From Leeia oryzae DSM 17879 (lineage in GTDB: Bacteria; Pseudomonadota; Gammaproteobacteria; Burkholderiales; Leeiaceae): a DNA stretch of 64,000 nt. Shown piece after piece: positions 35,065 through 44,799 of this stretch (position 1 is its first letter; the number at the start of each line of letters is the position of its first letter). A program made the position numbers and the translations under genes. Below the pieces are notes generated by a model. The model was not told the origin of the DNA and ran no database searches. It saw only the letters and a list, made by a program, of their open reading frames with translations. The stretch spans positions 62,001 through 126,000 of the forward strand of contig NZ_AQXU01000021.1 in the NCBI RefSeq assembly GCF_000376945.1, written 5' to 3'.

Positions 35065-36756
35065 ATGCTGGTACTGGTTCAACTTCTTGGTGCCGTTGCC
35101 CTGTTGATCTGGGGCACGCATATGGTCCAGAGCGGGCTGTTACGCGCCTGGGGTGGCGTTTTACGCAAAGCCCTGGGGCATAGCGTCCGCAACCGGTTCA
35201 CCGCCTTCCTGACCGGCATGGGCATTACCGCCCTCATCCAGAGTGGTACCGCCACCACGCTGATGGTGGCGGGCTTTGTCGGCCAAGGGTTAATCACCAC
35301 GGCAGCGGCACTGCCCATCATTCTGGGCGCGGATGTCGGTTCCAGTCTGGTGGCCCAGTTCTTCTCGCTCAAACTGGTGTGGCTGTCTCCTTTGCTGGTC
35401 CTGGTCGGGGTGGCCTGTTTCCGGGCCAATCGTAGCCAGCAGTCCAAACACGCAGGCAAGGCCGCCATCGGGCTCGGCATCATGATGCTGGCCTTGCAGC
35501 TCATCGGCAGCACCATGGCCCCCATCAGCCATAGTCCGGCCATCCAGGTCATCTTCCAGTCGATTACCGGTGACACCATGCTGGATATTCTGGTGGCCGC
35601 CGCGCTGACGTTTGTGGCGCATTCCAGCCTGGCCATCGTACTGCTGGTCGCCACACTGGTCGATAACGGCGCACTCTCTCCGTTACTGGGGCTGGCACTG
35701 GTATTGGGTGCCAATCTGGGCAGCAGCATGAGCCCGCTATTGTCTGGCGTTGGCAGCGGCTCCAACGGCCGTCAGGTGCCGATTGCCAACCTGATCTTCA
35801 AGATTGTTGCGATTCTGATGGTGGCCCCGCTGGTTAAACACATGACACCATGGCTGCCAGACCTAGGCAGCACTCCGGCACGCCAGGTATTGCACTTCCA
35901 TGTCTTGTTTAACCTGTTTACCGCGGCTGTGTTTATCTTTCTGACGGCACCGGTGGCCAGACTGTGCGCCAAACTCGGCAAGGGTAGTGCTGAGGGGTTG
36001 CAGCCGCATCAGGCCAAGTATCTGGATGAAGCCGCGCTGGAAACGCCAGAACTGGCCATCGCCTGCGCGGTGCGCGAAGCCTTGCGCATGGGGGATCTGG
36101 TGGACGAGATGCTGAAAGATACCAGCATTGCCATCTGCGAGAATGACGAGAAAGCCACCCGCAAGGTGGAAGAAACCGAACTGGCCATCGACATTCTCTA
36201 CAAGTCACTGAAAAACTACCTGATGCGAATCGACCGTGAAGGCCTGTCCAGCCAGGATAACCAGCGCTGGGTAGATGTCTTGTCGCTCACCATCAATCTG
36301 GAACATATCGGTGACGTGATCGACAAAAACCTGATGGATCTGGCCAAGCGGAAAATGCGAAACCAGCTGGTATTTTCAGACAACGGGAACGAAGAAATTC
36401 GCGACCTCAACCAACGGCTGGTCAACAACCTGCGCCTCGGCTTGAGTCTCTTTATGCGGCCGGATGTCAAAAACGCCAAGCGCCTGCTGGAAGAAAAAAC
36501 CCAGTTCAACGAACTGGAACGCCGCTATGCAGAGAATCACCTGCAGCGGCTGGCAGAACAGCGCCTGCAAAGTATCGAGACCAGCAGCCTGCATCTGGAC
36601 GTGATCCGCGACCTCAAGCGCGTCAACAGCCACATCTGCGCCATGGCCTATCCGATTCTGGACTCTGCCGGCATGCTGATGAAGAGCCGCTTCAAGCCCG
36701 CGGCCAGCAGCAAGACCAAACCTTACCATAACCCGGCGCCCTCTTCTGGCGTCTGA
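35065..36756 (+). CDS. Na+/phosphate cotransporter family protein with PhoU-like C-terminus
   Basis: A 563-aa protein. The first ~310 residues are a NptA/PNaS-type membrane domain with inverted repeats, including IQSGTATTLMVAGFVGQGL and AHSSLAIVLLVATLVD (the QSxT/S and HSS signatures). Residues ~335-550 are a helical PhoU-like domain. Such proteins move phosphate with sodium; bacterial members can also export it. It begins 10 bp after the permease gene, so it is co-transcribed with the transporter although the functions look unrelated. Confidence 0.88.
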   Translation: MLVLVQLLGAVALLIWGTHMVQSGLLRAWGGVLRKALGHSVRNRFTAFLTGMGITALIQSGTATTLMVAGFVGQGLITTAAALPIILGADVGSSLVAQFFSLKLVWLSPLLVLVGVACFRANRSQQSKHAGKAAIGLGIMMLALQLIGSTMAPISHSPAIQVIFQSITGDTMLDILVAAALTFVAHSSLAIVLLVATLVDNGALSPLLGLALVLGANLGSSMSPLLSGVGSGSNGRQVPIANLIFKIVAILMVAPLVKHMTPWLPDLGSTPARQVLHFHVLFNLFTAAVFIFLTAPVARLCAKLGKGSAEGLQPHQAKYLDEAALETPELAIACAVREALRMGDLVDEMLKDTSIAICENDEKATRKVEETELAIDILYKSLKNYLMRIDREGLSSQDNQRWVDVLSLTINLEHIGDVIDKNLMDLAKRKMRNQLVFSDNGNEEIRDLNQRLVNNLRLGLSLFMRPDVKNAKRLLEEKTQFNELERRYAENHLQRLAEQRLQSIETSSLHLDVIRDLKRVNSHICAMAYPILDSAGMLMKSRFKPAASSKTKPYHNPAPSSGV

Positions 36757-36786
36757 CCCCTCTTTCGTTAGGACCTGACTTTAACC

Positions 36787-37527
36787 ATGCACACCTGGCC
36801 TTATCCCTTTTTGTTTGCCCACCGTGGTGGTGGCACGTTAGCCCCCGAGAATACCCTGGCCGGCATGGCCGAGGCGGTAAAACATCATTTTGGTGCCGTT
36901 GAATTTGACGTGAAGCTCAGCAAGGAAGGCCAATGCTACCTGCTGCACGACGACACGTTAGACCGTACCAGCAATGGCCATGGCCTGGCTGCAGAAAAGA
37001 CCGTGCTGGACCTGCTGGCACTGGATGCCGGCAGCTGGCTGGCACCGCGTTTTGCCGGTGAGCCGGTACCGTTTTTCTCCACCATCGCCACCTACTGCAA
37101 AGCCCATGGCTTGCTCGCCAACGTGGAAATCAAACCCTGCCCCGGTCGTGATGCAGAAACGGGCACGCTGGTCGCCAATGCCACCGCCAGCCTGTGGGCC
37201 AATGCCACGGTGAAACCGTTGATGTCTTCGTTTTCGCTGACCGCCCTGAAAGCCGCTCAGCAGGCGCAGCCTGCCCTGCCCCGTGGCTGGTTGATCGAAG
37301 CCCCCTGGCCGGACAACTGGCAGGACACCCTGCAAGACTTGCAAGCCGTGTCGCTACACAGCGATGAAGCTTTGCTGACTGAAGCGCGCGTTCATGCCGT
37401 CAAGGCAGCGGGGTACCGTGTACTGGCTTATACCGTGAATGATGTCGCCCGGGCAGAAGAGCTGAAACGCTGGGGCGTCGATGGCCTCTTTACCGATGCA
37501 CTCGACCAGATGCAGTCGCTGCTGTAA
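36787..37527 (+). CDS. ugpQ: Glycerophosphodiester phosphodiesterase
   Basis: A 246-aa protein without a signal peptide, so cytoplasmic like UgpQ. The catalytic start is FAHRGGGTLAPENTLAGM (His and Arg-Gly-Gly, then the Glu), followed by VEFDVKLSKEGQCYLLHDDT with the metal-binding Glu/Asp and the second His. The end (VDGLFTDALDQM) is typical. It hydrolyses glycerophosphodiesters to glycerol-3-phosphate and an alcohol, feeding GlpD encoded 6 kb upstream. Confidence 0.92.
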   Translation: MHTWPYPFLFAHRGGGTLAPENTLAGMAEAVKHHFGAVEFDVKLSKEGQCYLLHDDTLDRTSNGHGLAAEKTVLDLLALDAGSWLAPRFAGEPVPFFSTIATYCKAHGLLANVEIKPCPGRDAETGTLVANATASLWANATVKPLMSSFSLTALKAAQQAQPALPRGWLIEAPWPDNWQDTLQDLQAVSLHSDEALLTEARVHAVKAAGYRVLAYTVNDVARAEELKRWGVDGLFTDALDQMQSLL

Positions 37528-37541
37528 GCCGGTAAAGGTGG

Positions 37542-37593
37542 TTAGAAGACATGAAAAAGCCCATCAAATGATGGGCTTTTTCATGTCTTCTAA
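37542..37593. terminator. Bidirectional terminator with 24-bp perfect arms
   Basis: The inverted repeat has 24-bp arms (core AAAAAGCCCATC / GATGGGCTTTTT) and a four-base loop. It separates the rightward ugpQ from the leftward acetyltransferase gene and has A and T tracts for termination in both directions. The arms are unusually long. Confidence 0.9.
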
Positions 37594-37629
37594 ATCATCA
37601 GGCAATAGACGCACCCAAATCGTGCCAGC

Positions 37630-38109
37630 CTATGACTTGATTTCGTTTAGATATTTTTGCATTGTAAAATTAGCTAAGACCACGCCACGGAGAAGTATCT
37701 CGTTCATCTTAATGGTGGTGAAGCCTAGCTGCTCAAAAAATGGCTTCGCCATATGGGATGCATCTACATATAACCTGTCAATCTTTCTTCTCCGTGCTGC
37801 AATCAACAGATAATTATAGAGAGTGGTTGCAACCCCTTTTCTCTGGAAATCTGGATGGGTGTAGGCGCAGTCAATATGACCATCTTCATCTAACTCAATA
37901 AATCCAGCCACATGCCCATCAATGACGGCAATGAACGGCTTTTTATTTTTTAGTCTAACCGACCAATGATCATAATCAGGTGGTGTAGGGGCCCAAGCCT
38001 CTTGTTGCTCTTTGGTATATATGGATGAGTCAATATTGTGGACTGCCGCATGAAACAAGTCCGCAATCTCAATTGCCATATCCTCTGAGTAACTTTTGAT
38101 TTCTATCAT
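37630..38109 (-). CDS. GNAT-family N-acetyltransferase
   Basis: A 159-aa protein. The acetyl-CoA-binding motif is visible as THPDFQRKGVATTLYNYLL (motif A, residues ~84-103). The preceding strands are FIAVIDGHVAGFIELDEDGH, and the C-terminal VDASHMAKPFFEQLGFT is the usual last motif. The substrate is not predictable. It sits alone between two terminators, and its GC is lower than that of neighbours, which may mean acquisition by transfer. Confidence 0.85.
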   Translation of the reverse strand: MIEIKSYSEDMAIEIADLFHAAVHNIDSSIYTKEQQEAWAPTPPDYDHWSVRLKNKKPFIAVIDGHVAGFIELDEDGHIDCAYTHPDFQRKGVATTLYNYLLIAARRRKIDRLYVDASHMAKPFFEQLGFTTIKMNEILLRGVVLANFTMQKYLNEIKS

Positions 38110-38244
38110 TTTTAAATTAAACCGGCTCGTTTGGTTTTTGTCATTACATGAGGGTCTTGGGGACCGCCCCTGTCAAAGGGGTCGTGTCCAAAGTGAAATT
38201 TGTCAAATTTCAGGCAGGATTTAAAAGGCATTTCTGCCACGGGC

Positions 38245-38276
38245 AAAAAAGCCGCCAGAAACATGGCGGCTTTTTT
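38245..38276. terminator. Bidirectional terminator between acetyltransferase and rlmH
   Basis: AAAAAAGCCGCC and GGCGGCTTTTTT arms around an eight-base loop. It lies 20 bp past the rlmH stop on the minus strand. Confidence 0.88.
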
Positions 38277-38296
38277 GTGCGCAGGAGTAATGAAGA

Positions 38297-38767
38297 TTAC
38301 TCCCGGTGATACGGATGGTTGTTAAGAATGGACACCGCCCGGTATAACTGCTCGGCCAGCAGTACACGGGCAAAACCGTGCGGCAGGGTCATGGGTGACA
38401 ACGACAGCAACTGGTCGGCCCTGTTTTTCACCTCCGGGTCCAGGCCGTCCGCCCCGCCAATCACCAGGGCGATATCACGCCCGTCCTGCTGCCAGGCTTG
38501 CAACTGCTTGGCCAGATCCATGGTCGTCCAGCGGGCGCCGCGTTCATCCAGCGCAATCAGGCGCGCAGACTTGGGAATGGCCTCCAGAATCCGTACTTTC
38601 TCGGCGGCCATCACCTGCTCGGCCGTTTTGCCGCCCACGCGCTTTTCCGGTTTCAGTTCCAGCAGCTGCAAGGGCCACTCGCGCGGCATGCGCTTGGCGT
38701 ACTCGCGGTAACCTTCTTCCATCCAGCCGGGCTGTTTTTGCCCGACAGCCAGCAGCCATAGTTTCAT
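38297..38767 (-). CDS. rlmH: 23S rRNA pseudouridine-1915 N3-methyltransferase RlmH
   Basis: A 156-aa SPOUT-class enzyme of usual length. Conserved parts are the N-terminal [15 protein letters not shown], the central [20 protein letters not shown], the SAM-binding [11 protein letters not shown], and the knotted C-terminus [17 protein letters not shown] ending NNHPYHRE. It methylates m3-pseudouridine 1915 in helix 69 of 23S rRNA. It is the last gene of the leftward rsfS-linked group. Confidence 0.96.
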   Translation of the reverse strand: MKLWLLAVGQKQPGWMEEGYREYAKRMPREWPLQLLELKPEKRVGGKTAEQVMAAEKVRILEAIPKSARLIALDERGARWTTMDLAKQLQAWQQDGRDIALVIGGADGLDPEVKNRADQLLSLSPMTLPHGFARVLLAEQLYRAVSILNNHPYHRE

Positions 38768-38809
38768 CGGGTTACGCGCCTTTGCAACATGCCAGTATCG
38801 TCATCCGGG

Positions 38810-39319
38810 TCAGATACGACGCGGACGGGCCAGATCTTCCGGCGACATCTCGTCATACACTTCCATCGGTTGATGAATCCACGGGTTATCCCCCAGATAC
38901 TGCACCACATAGTCCGGCTTGAAGACTGAGCATTCTTTCTCCCAGATCACGCCGGTACGGATATCCTTGATATGCGGATAGCGCTGTTTCAGCTCTTCCA
39001 CCACACGGCGCAAGGTCACCCCGGAATCCACCAGGTCATCCAGCAACAGCACACGGTCGCCCAATCCTTCGGTAGCCATGGTGATATGCTCGGAAATCAC
39101 CAGCTGGTTCTGGGTTTTGCCGTTTGATTCGCGATACGACGAGGTAAACATGATGGCCAGCGGCGTATTGAAAATACGCGCCAGCACGTCGCCCACGCGC
39201 AAGCCGCCACGGGCAATGCAGATGATCTGGTTAAATTGCCAGCCGGAGGTATGTACCTTCAGGGCCAGTTGTTCTGTCAGCGCGTTGTAGTCGTCCCAAC
39301 TTACATGTAAATCCGCCAT
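38810..39319 (-). CDS. Xanthine/hypoxanthine-type phosphoribosyltransferase
   Basis: The protein is 169 aa from the ATG at 39,317-39,319, with AGAGGA eight bases upstream; upstream codons in frame are not protein-like. The PRPP-binding motif is VLLLDDLVDSGVT near residues 90-102 and the substrate loop region starts IICIARGGLRVGDVLA. It probably salvages a purine base as a nucleotide. It sits between rsfS and rlmH in the same direction, an arrangement I do not know as standard. Confidence 0.88.
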   Translation of the reverse strand: MADLHVSWDDYNALTEQLALKVHTSGWQFNQIICIARGGLRVGDVLARIFNTPLAIMFTSSYRESNGKTQNQLVISEHITMATEGLGDRVLLLDDLVDSGVTLRRVVEELKQRYPHIKDIRTGVIWEKECSVFKPDYVVQYLGDNPWIHQPMEVYDEMSPEDLARPRRI

Positions 39320-39480
39320 TACATCCTCTTGTTGTTTTTGTTCCGGTGTCCGTCCGGAAAGTTGTACCGGGGGGTACCCCGTCATCACTTGTCCTGCGCC
39401 TGTCGTGGCCGATAAACCGACCCGTACATATGCAAACAGCCGCTCAGGTCTTGAGCGGCTGTTGTTCTGACAATCTCCGC

Positions 39481-39825
39481 TTAGCGAGGAATGGAGGTCG
39501 GCTTCTGGCCGCCCCACAGCTGCTCCAGGCTATAATACTGGCGCACAGCTGGTTGCATCACATGCACAACCACGTTGCCCAGGTCGACCAGCACCCACTC
39601 GCCATACTTCTCGCCCTCGGTGCTGATCACTTCCACACCCAGTTCCTTCATTTTTACCGATACGTTATTCGCCAAGGCCTTGACCTGACGATTACTGTCA
39701 CCACTGGCTACAATCAACGCATCCCACAGCGGGCTCAGATGCCCCACGTCCAGCACCACAATATCTTTCGCCTTGATGTCTTCAAGGGCGTCTACCACTG
39801 CGGCTTTAAGCGCTGCGAGTTCCAT
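39481..39825 (-). CDS. rsfS: Ribosomal silencing factor RsfS
   Basis: A 114-aa protein. Family blocks VVLDVGHLSPLWDALIVASGDSNRQVKALANN and EGEKYGEWVLVDLGNVVVHVM (both shorter pieces in order) are complete. It binds L14 of the large subunit and blocks subunit joining in starvation. It follows nadD by 17 bp, the common pairing in Gram-negative bacteria. Confidence 0.95.
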   Translation of the reverse strand: MELAALKAAVVDALEDIKAKDIVVLDVGHLSPLWDALIVASGDSNRQVKALANNVSVKMKELGVEVISTEGEKYGEWVLVDLGNVVVHVMQPAVRQYYSLEQLWGGQKPTSIPR

Positions 39826-39842
39826 ACTTATATCCTGCCTGG

Positions 39843-40502
39843 CTATTGGTATAGCCGGTTATCCAAAATAAAACGCCGCACCGGTTCTGCCAGCAAGCCT
39901 TCGGTAGAAGCACCATTTTTGAGGCGCATCCGCAAGTCTGTGGCAGAAATATCTTCTGGCGGCGTTGATAAAACGTATATTTTACCGTGACTTAGCCTTG
40001 GTCGGCTAGGCTTCTCCGCATTCTCTGTCAGCAATTGTGCAACAGCAGGGTGCAAACCATGCGCCAGATCGGCCCCAGGCCTTGCGGCAACCGCCAAATG
40101 CGCCAGGTCCAGAATGTGCCGCCAGTCATGCCAGGTATGGAAATGCGTGAGCGAATCGCCCCCCAGCAGGAACACCAGCGGGGTCTCCTTGCCGACTTCG
40201 GCCCGCAATTCTGCCAGCGTTTCCACGGTATAGCAGAACCTTGCCCGTTTGAGCTCACGGTCATCCAGCACCAGCCCGGGTTCGCCATCCATGGTCAGCA
40301 GGCACATCTGCCGGCGGTCTTCATTGCTGGCCATGGCCAGCTGGCGATGCGGCGGCAACCCGGTCGGAATGATGCGAATTTCGTCATCCGCCCTGACCAG
40401 CCCCAGCTCGTCCCGCAACGCCTTTACAATGCGCAGGTGGGCAAGATGCATGGGGTCAAACGTTCCGCCAAAGACCCCGACCACCCGGCTATCAGGCAAC
40501 AC
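39843..40502 (-). CDS. nadD: Nicotinate-nucleotide adenylyltransferase NadD
   Basis: About 219 aa. The nucleotidyltransferase motif GVFGGTFDPMHLAHLRI opens the protein and RRFILDNRLYQ closes it, with ISATDLRMRL for ATP binding. It makes deamido-NAD from nicotinate mononucleotide. Start choice: AAGGAG lies at 40,506-40,511 just after the proA stop, so the GTG at 40,502 or TTG at 40,499 is likelier than the GTG at 40,532 inside proA. It is followed by rsfS. Confidence 0.93.
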   Translation of the reverse strand: MLPDSRVVGVFGGTFDPMHLAHLRIVKALRDELGLVRADDEIRIIPTGLPPHRQLAMASNEDRRQMCLLTMDGEPGLVLDDRELKRARFCYTVETLAELRAEVGKETPLVFLLGGDSLTHFHTWHDWRHILDLAHLAVAARPGADLAHGLHPAVAQLLTENAEKPSRPRLSHGKIYVLSTPPEDISATDLRMRLKNGASTEGLLAEPVRRFILDNRLYQ

Positions 40503-40509
40503 AGACTCC

Positions 40510-41766
40510 TTACTGACGGATTTGTCCGTCACCCAGCACCACGTATTTCTGACTGGTCAGCCCGTCCAGCCCCACCGGACCGCGGGCATGAATCTTGTCG
40601 GTAGAAATGCCGATTTCTGCACCCAGACCATATTCAAAACCATCGGCAAAGCGGGTAGACGCATTGACCATGACCGAAGCCGAATCCACCTCGCGCAAGA
40701 AACGGCGTGCTTTGGTGTAGTTCTCGGTCACGATGCTGTCGGTATGGTGAGAACCATACTGGTTGATGTGATCGATGGCTTCGTCCAGCCCGCCCACCAG
40801 TTTGACCGCCAGAATCGGCGCCAGGTATTCGGTAGACCAGTCTTCTGCGGTCGCGGCCTTGATGCCGGACAGGATACGGCGGGTATCGTCACAGCCACGC
40901 AGCTCGACCGATTTGGCCGCATAGACCTCAGCCAGTTTCGGCAACACGCTGGCGGCAATGTCCTTGTGCACCAGCAGGGTTTCCATGGTGTTGCAGGTAC
41001 CGTAGCGATGGGTCTTGGCGTTGTCGGCAATCGGGATGGCTTTGGCGATATCAGCTTCGTTATCGATGTACACATGGCAGATACCGTCCAGATGCTTGAT
41101 CACCGGTACGCGGGCTTCCTTGCTGATGCGCTCGATCAGGCCTTTGCCGCCGCGCGGCACAATCACGTCCACGTATTCCGGCATGGTAATCAGCATGCCG
41201 ACAGCCGCACGGTCGGTGGTATCAACCACCTGTACTGCTTCGGACGGCAGGCCAGCCGCCACCAGCCCCTTGCTGATGCAAGAAGCCAATACCTGATTGG
41301 CGCGAATCGCTTCAGAACCGCCGCGCAAGATGGTGGCATTGCCGGACTTCAGGCACAGGGCCGCGGCATCAATGGTCACGTTCGGACGCGCCTCGTAAAT
41401 GATGCCGATCACGCCAAGCGGGACGCGCATCTTGCCCACCTGAATACCAGACGGGCGAAAACTCATGTCGGTGATCTCGCCAATCGGGTCGGCCAGACCG
41501 GCAATCTGGTGCAGGCCTTCCACCATGGTGGCAATGGCTTTGTCAGACAGCATCAGACGGTCCACCATGGCCGGGTCCAGTCCGTTGGCGCGGGCAGCTT
41601 CCACATCGGCCAGGTTAGCGGCAACCACTTCGGCACGGCGTGCCTCGATTTCAGCGGCAATCGCCAGCAGTGCCTTGTTTTTCTGGTTGGTATCGGCCCG
41701 GGCCATGGCGCGGGATGCTTGACGGGCAGCCTGCCCGAGTTGCTGCATATACAGTTGGACGTCCAT
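40510..41766 (-). CDS. proA: Gamma-glutamyl phosphate reductase
   Basis: A 418-aa protein of family length. The catalytic cysteine is in [16 protein letters not shown], and [16 protein letters not shown] and the [11 protein letters not shown] block match the aldehyde-dehydrogenase-like fold of ProA. It reduces gamma-glutamyl phosphate to glutamate semialdehyde with NADPH for proline synthesis. proB is not in the window. It runs directly into nadD. Confidence 0.96.
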   Translation of the reverse strand: MDVQLYMQQLGQAARQASRAMARADTNQKNKALLAIAAEIEARRAEVVAANLADVEAARANGLDPAMVDRLMLSDKAIATMVEGLHQIAGLADPIGEITDMSFRPSGIQVGKMRVPLGVIGIIYEARPNVTIDAAALCLKSGNATILRGGSEAIRANQVLASCISKGLVAAGLPSEAVQVVDTTDRAAVGMLITMPEYVDVIVPRGGKGLIERISKEARVPVIKHLDGICHVYIDNEADIAKAIPIADNAKTHRYGTCNTMETLLVHKDIAASVLPKLAEVYAAKSVELRGCDDTRRILSGIKAATAEDWSTEYLAPILAVKLVGGLDEAIDHINQYGSHHTDSIVTENYTKARRFLREVDSASVMVNASTRFADGFEYGLGAEIGISTDKIHARGPVGLDGLTSQKYVVLGDGQIRQ

Positions 41767-41914
41767 GAGTTGCTTCCAGAGAAAAACGGCAAAGCCACCT
41801 GTAGCAACAGCAGCCGCTTACAGGCAGACAAAAACAGGGTTTATCTTTGATTCTACACAGCTATTGTGAATATTTCACCAGAATGGCGGTGATTTTCCGG
41901 AAAGGGGGAGTTCT

Positions 41915-42820
41915 CTAGGATTGACCGAGTACATGCTGATACAGAAAGTTCTGCAGGATCAGCTTGCGTTGCATGTCGGTTTCATGGAACTGCAGTCCCA
42001 TATGCACGGCCTGTTTCTCTTCATCACTTACCTGGATATTCCTGACCACGGCCGGTTGCACGATGTAATGGTCAGTCTCCATGACGTTGAGTTTGAATGA
42101 CAGCGTGACTTCCTGTCCGATCTGGCATAGCAGGCGCGACATCTTGATGCGGGCACCATGAATGCTCAAATCACCGATCAGGCACGCCATTTTTTCCACC
42201 CCGAACTCGCCGATGGTTTCAATGGATGACACCAGATTCACCGTGATCCGGCTGGCTTGCCGGACATTGATGACTTGAACTTTGCTGGGAATGCCTACAT
42301 GTAAGTAAGGGTATGGCGTGAGGTGGCTCTTGATGGCCGTTGCATCAAATGCGTAGATGGACTTGCCAAGAAAGGCCCGGAAACGGAATGGCTGCCCTTC
42401 ACGTACCAGAACCAGGCTGCCGTTCACATACGGTGCCGACAAAATCAGGCTGCCTTTGTCATTCAGACCATACAGTTTGACAAAATAAGGCGCTTTTTCT
42501 TCCCCGGTCGGGCGCATTTGCAGTACATCGCCCAGTTTGAAAGGGACATTGCCAAACGGTTCGTAGACGGTCTTGTCAGCAGACTCTACGGGGTCATCGT
42601 CTTCTTCTTCGATTTCTACAGGCCGCGTCACTTTGGCTGGTCGCCAGTGTCCGTCCCGATACAGGCCAAGCTGCAGCAGGGTTTCGAGTTGACGATCAGA
42701 CCGAATTACCTGCCCTTGTTTCAGTAACAGGTTATGATTGCGGTCAAAGATAGGCCATTGCAAGACTTTGCCAATCTCAAAGTCTTGACGCCTAAGCGGC
42801 ATAAGATCCGTATGAGCCAT
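41915..42820 (-). CDS. YcgR-like flagellar brake/PilZ domain protein
   Basis: A 301-aa protein. Residues ~90-190 resemble the YcgR-N domain, and the PilZ domain follows with the two c-di-GMP contact motifs RQASR (near 192) and GDLSIHGARIK (near 217). The protein is cytoplasmic. It likely senses c-di-GMP to modulate motility or surface behaviour; no flagellar gene is near. An N-terminal extension of ~85 residues contains an acidic patch (EIEEEDDDPVE). Confidence 0.85.
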   Translation of the reverse strand: MAHTDLMPLRRQDFEIGKVLQWPIFDRNHNLLLKQGQVIRSDRQLETLLQLGLYRDGHWRPAKVTRPVEIEEEDDDPVESADKTVYEPFGNVPFKLGDVLQMRPTGEEKAPYFVKLYGLNDKGSLILSAPYVNGSLVLVREGQPFRFRAFLGKSIYAFDATAIKSHLTPYPYLHVGIPSKVQVINVRQASRITVNLVSSIETIGEFGVEKMACLIGDLSIHGARIKMSRLLCQIGQEVTLSFKLNVMETDHYIVQPAVVRNIQVSDEEKQAVHMGLQFHETDMQRKLILQNFLYQHVLGQS

Positions 42821-42984
42821 ATTTATGCTTTAAACATTATCCGATCAGGACAAAATTCATCATAACGCACATTTTATGTTTTAGGTAAAAACATGCTTGT
42901 ATCACATTGATTTTTATCATATACATTGAGAAAAACAAGTACTATTTTGTTCAATCTGTTTTTGCTGCCCAACTGAGAAATCGC

Positions 42985-43989
42985 ATGACTGTTCGCAAAC
43001 CGCTGCCCTATGACATCCTTGGTGCAGTATTGGTACTGGTTTTCATAGAATATACGCATCTGCTGCCTGCCTTGCTGGGCGGCTTGCTGGTGCACGAGCT
43101 GGTCGTGATGCTCGCGCCCCGTGTCTGGCGGGGCAAACTGGAAGCGGGCAAGGCCAAGCTGCTGGTCGTGGCCCTGCTGGCGGCCATCGTGATTTCGCTA
43201 CTGGTGTTGCTGGGTTTCTCGTTCTTGCTGCTGCTGCGGGGCGGCTCTGGCAATGTCACCCTGTTATTGCAGAAAATGGCCGATATCATTGCGGAATCCC
43301 GCAACCTGATACCGAGTGTACTCGATGGCTACCTGCCGGTAGACATTCATGCCCTGAAAGACCTGTTGATTGGCTGGTTGCGCGAGCATGCCGACGAGTT
43401 GCAGCGCATCGGCAAAGAAATTGGCGTGGTGCTGATCCAGATTCTGATCGGCATGATCATCGGCGGCCTGGTGGCGCTACAGGACATGGTCCGCCCCAAA
43501 CCGCTAGGACCTTTTGGCCAGGCCTTGCTGGGGCACATTCACCGGTTCTCGGTGTCTTTCCGTGACGTGGTGTTTGCCCAGATCAAGATTGCGGCCGTCA
43601 ATGCCACCCTGACGGGCATTTATCTGGTGGTGATCCTGCCCTTGGTGGGTATCCAGCTGCCGCTGGTCAAAACCATGATTGCCCTGACCTTTTTGCTGGG
43701 GCTGATTCCGGTGCTCGGCAATCTGGCCTCCAATACCATTATCGTCGTGGTCAGCATGAGCCACTCGCCGCAAACCGCCATTGCATCGCTGGCGTATCTG
43801 GTCATGATTCACAAGCTGGAATATTTCCTGAATGCCAAAATCATCGGTACCCGCATTCATGCGGCTGCCTGGGAAATCCTGATTGCCATGCTGGTCATGG
43901 AGTCGGTCTTTGGGCTGGCAGGTGTGATTGCCGCGCCGGTCTATTATGCGTATCTCAAGCGGGAGCTGGTCCGCCAGGGACTCATTTAG
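42985..43989 (+). CDS. AI-2E/PerM-family membrane transporter
   Basis: The protein is 334 aa from the ATG at 42,985; earlier in-frame ATG codons give an unlikely N-terminus and lack a ribosome-binding site. It has about seven to eight hydrophobic segments, with the conserved large periplasmic loop and LLGLIPVLGNLASNTIIVVVS near the end. The family includes AI-2 exporters, Na+/H+ antiporters and proteins of unknown substrate. No context links it to quorum sensing. Confidence 0.82.
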   Translation: MTVRKPLPYDILGAVLVLVFIEYTHLLPALLGGLLVHELVVMLAPRVWRGKLEAGKAKLLVVALLAAIVISLLVLLGFSFLLLLRGGSGNVTLLLQKMADIIAESRNLIPSVLDGYLPVDIHALKDLLIGWLREHADELQRIGKEIGVVLIQILIGMIIGGLVALQDMVRPKPLGPFGQALLGHIHRFSVSFRDVVFAQIKIAAVNATLTGIYLVVILPLVGIQLPLVKTMIALTFLLGLIPVLGNLASNTIIVVVSMSHSPQTAIASLAYLVMIHKLEYFLNAKIIGTRIHAAAWEILIAMLVMESVFGLAGVIAAPVYYAYLKRELVRQGLI

Positions 43990-44093
43990 GCCCCGATCCC
44001 CCATGGTTTCTCATGGTATTGCGTGGCGCCGGTTGCCGTGGCGGTAAATCCCCGTCAAAATGTGCTGATTGCCGTCCCAAACTGGAGTTTGCC

Positions 44094-44723
44094 ATGCATC
44101 TTGATACCTGGTGGTTATACCTGATGACCACATTCGTGATTTCTGCCACGCCAGGACCCAACATGCTGCTGGTCATGACGCATAGCGTCCGGCATGGCTT
44201 CAGACCGGCGCTGGGCACCATGGTGGGCTGCATGACCGCTTTGCTGATCATGCTCTCCATCTCTGCAGCCGGGCTGGGCGCGCTACTCAAAGCCTGGCCG
44301 GTTGTGTTTGACACCCTGCGCTGGATCGGCGCGGCTTATCTGGTCTGGCTAGGTTACAAGTGCTGGAGAGCCCCGGTCGACACCACCCAAGGCCCGGGCA
44401 CCACGGCACCGCTGAAAGACAGTCACTGGAATACCCTGTTCAAACAAGGCTTTCTGGTCGCGGCCAGCAACCCGAAAGCGCTACTGTTTGCGGCAGCCTT
44501 CTTTCCCCAGTTCATTGATCAGAAAAGCCCGGCCTTGCCGCAATTCAGCATCCTGCTGCTGACCTTTACCATTGTCGAGGCAGGCTGGTATCTGGTGTAC
44601 GCCGGCAGTGGCCGCAAAATTGCCGTGTATTTGCAAAATGCCCGGGTACTGAAAAACTTCAACCGCGCTACTGGCGGCGTTTTCATGGGGTTTGGTGCAG
44701 CCATGGCGGCGATTCGCCACTAG
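44094..44723 (+). CDS. LysE/RhtB-family amino-acid exporter
   Basis: The protein is 209 aa from the ATG at 44,094, eight bases after GGAG. The signature SATPGPNMLLVMTHSVRHG and the following glycine-rich helix LGTMVGCMTALLIM identify the family; SNPKALLFAAAFFPQFI is the second conserved block. About six membrane helices. It likely exports an amino acid such as threonine or homoserine; the substrate is not predictable. Confidence 0.9.
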   Translation: MHLDTWWLYLMTTFVISATPGPNMLLVMTHSVRHGFRPALGTMVGCMTALLIMLSISAAGLGALLKAWPVVFDTLRWIGAAYLVWLGYKCWRAPVDTTQGPGTTAPLKDSHWNTLFKQGFLVAASNPKALLFAAAFFPQFIDQKSPALPQFSILLLTFTIVEAGWYLVYAGSGRKIAVYLQNARVLKNFNRATGGVFMGFGAAMAAIRH

Positions 44724-44758
44724 TAATCAGCCCTACACCCCTTTAAAGCACTCATGAT

Positions 44759-44782
44759 GCTACCCGGTTGGTGCCGGGTAGC
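44759..44782 (+). terminator. Strong hairpin without a T tract
   Basis: GCTACCCGG and CCGGGTAGC form a nine-base-pair stem with a six-base loop between the exporter and carbonic anhydrase genes. The lack of a T run makes it a weak terminator or an RNA stability element. Confidence 0.5.
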
Positions 44783-44799
44783 CCAAACGGATGTACAAC

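Noticed and set aside
40249-41850. 533-codon plus-strand ORF opposite proA
   Set aside because: Shadow of proA; histidine/glycine-rich composition without a domain.
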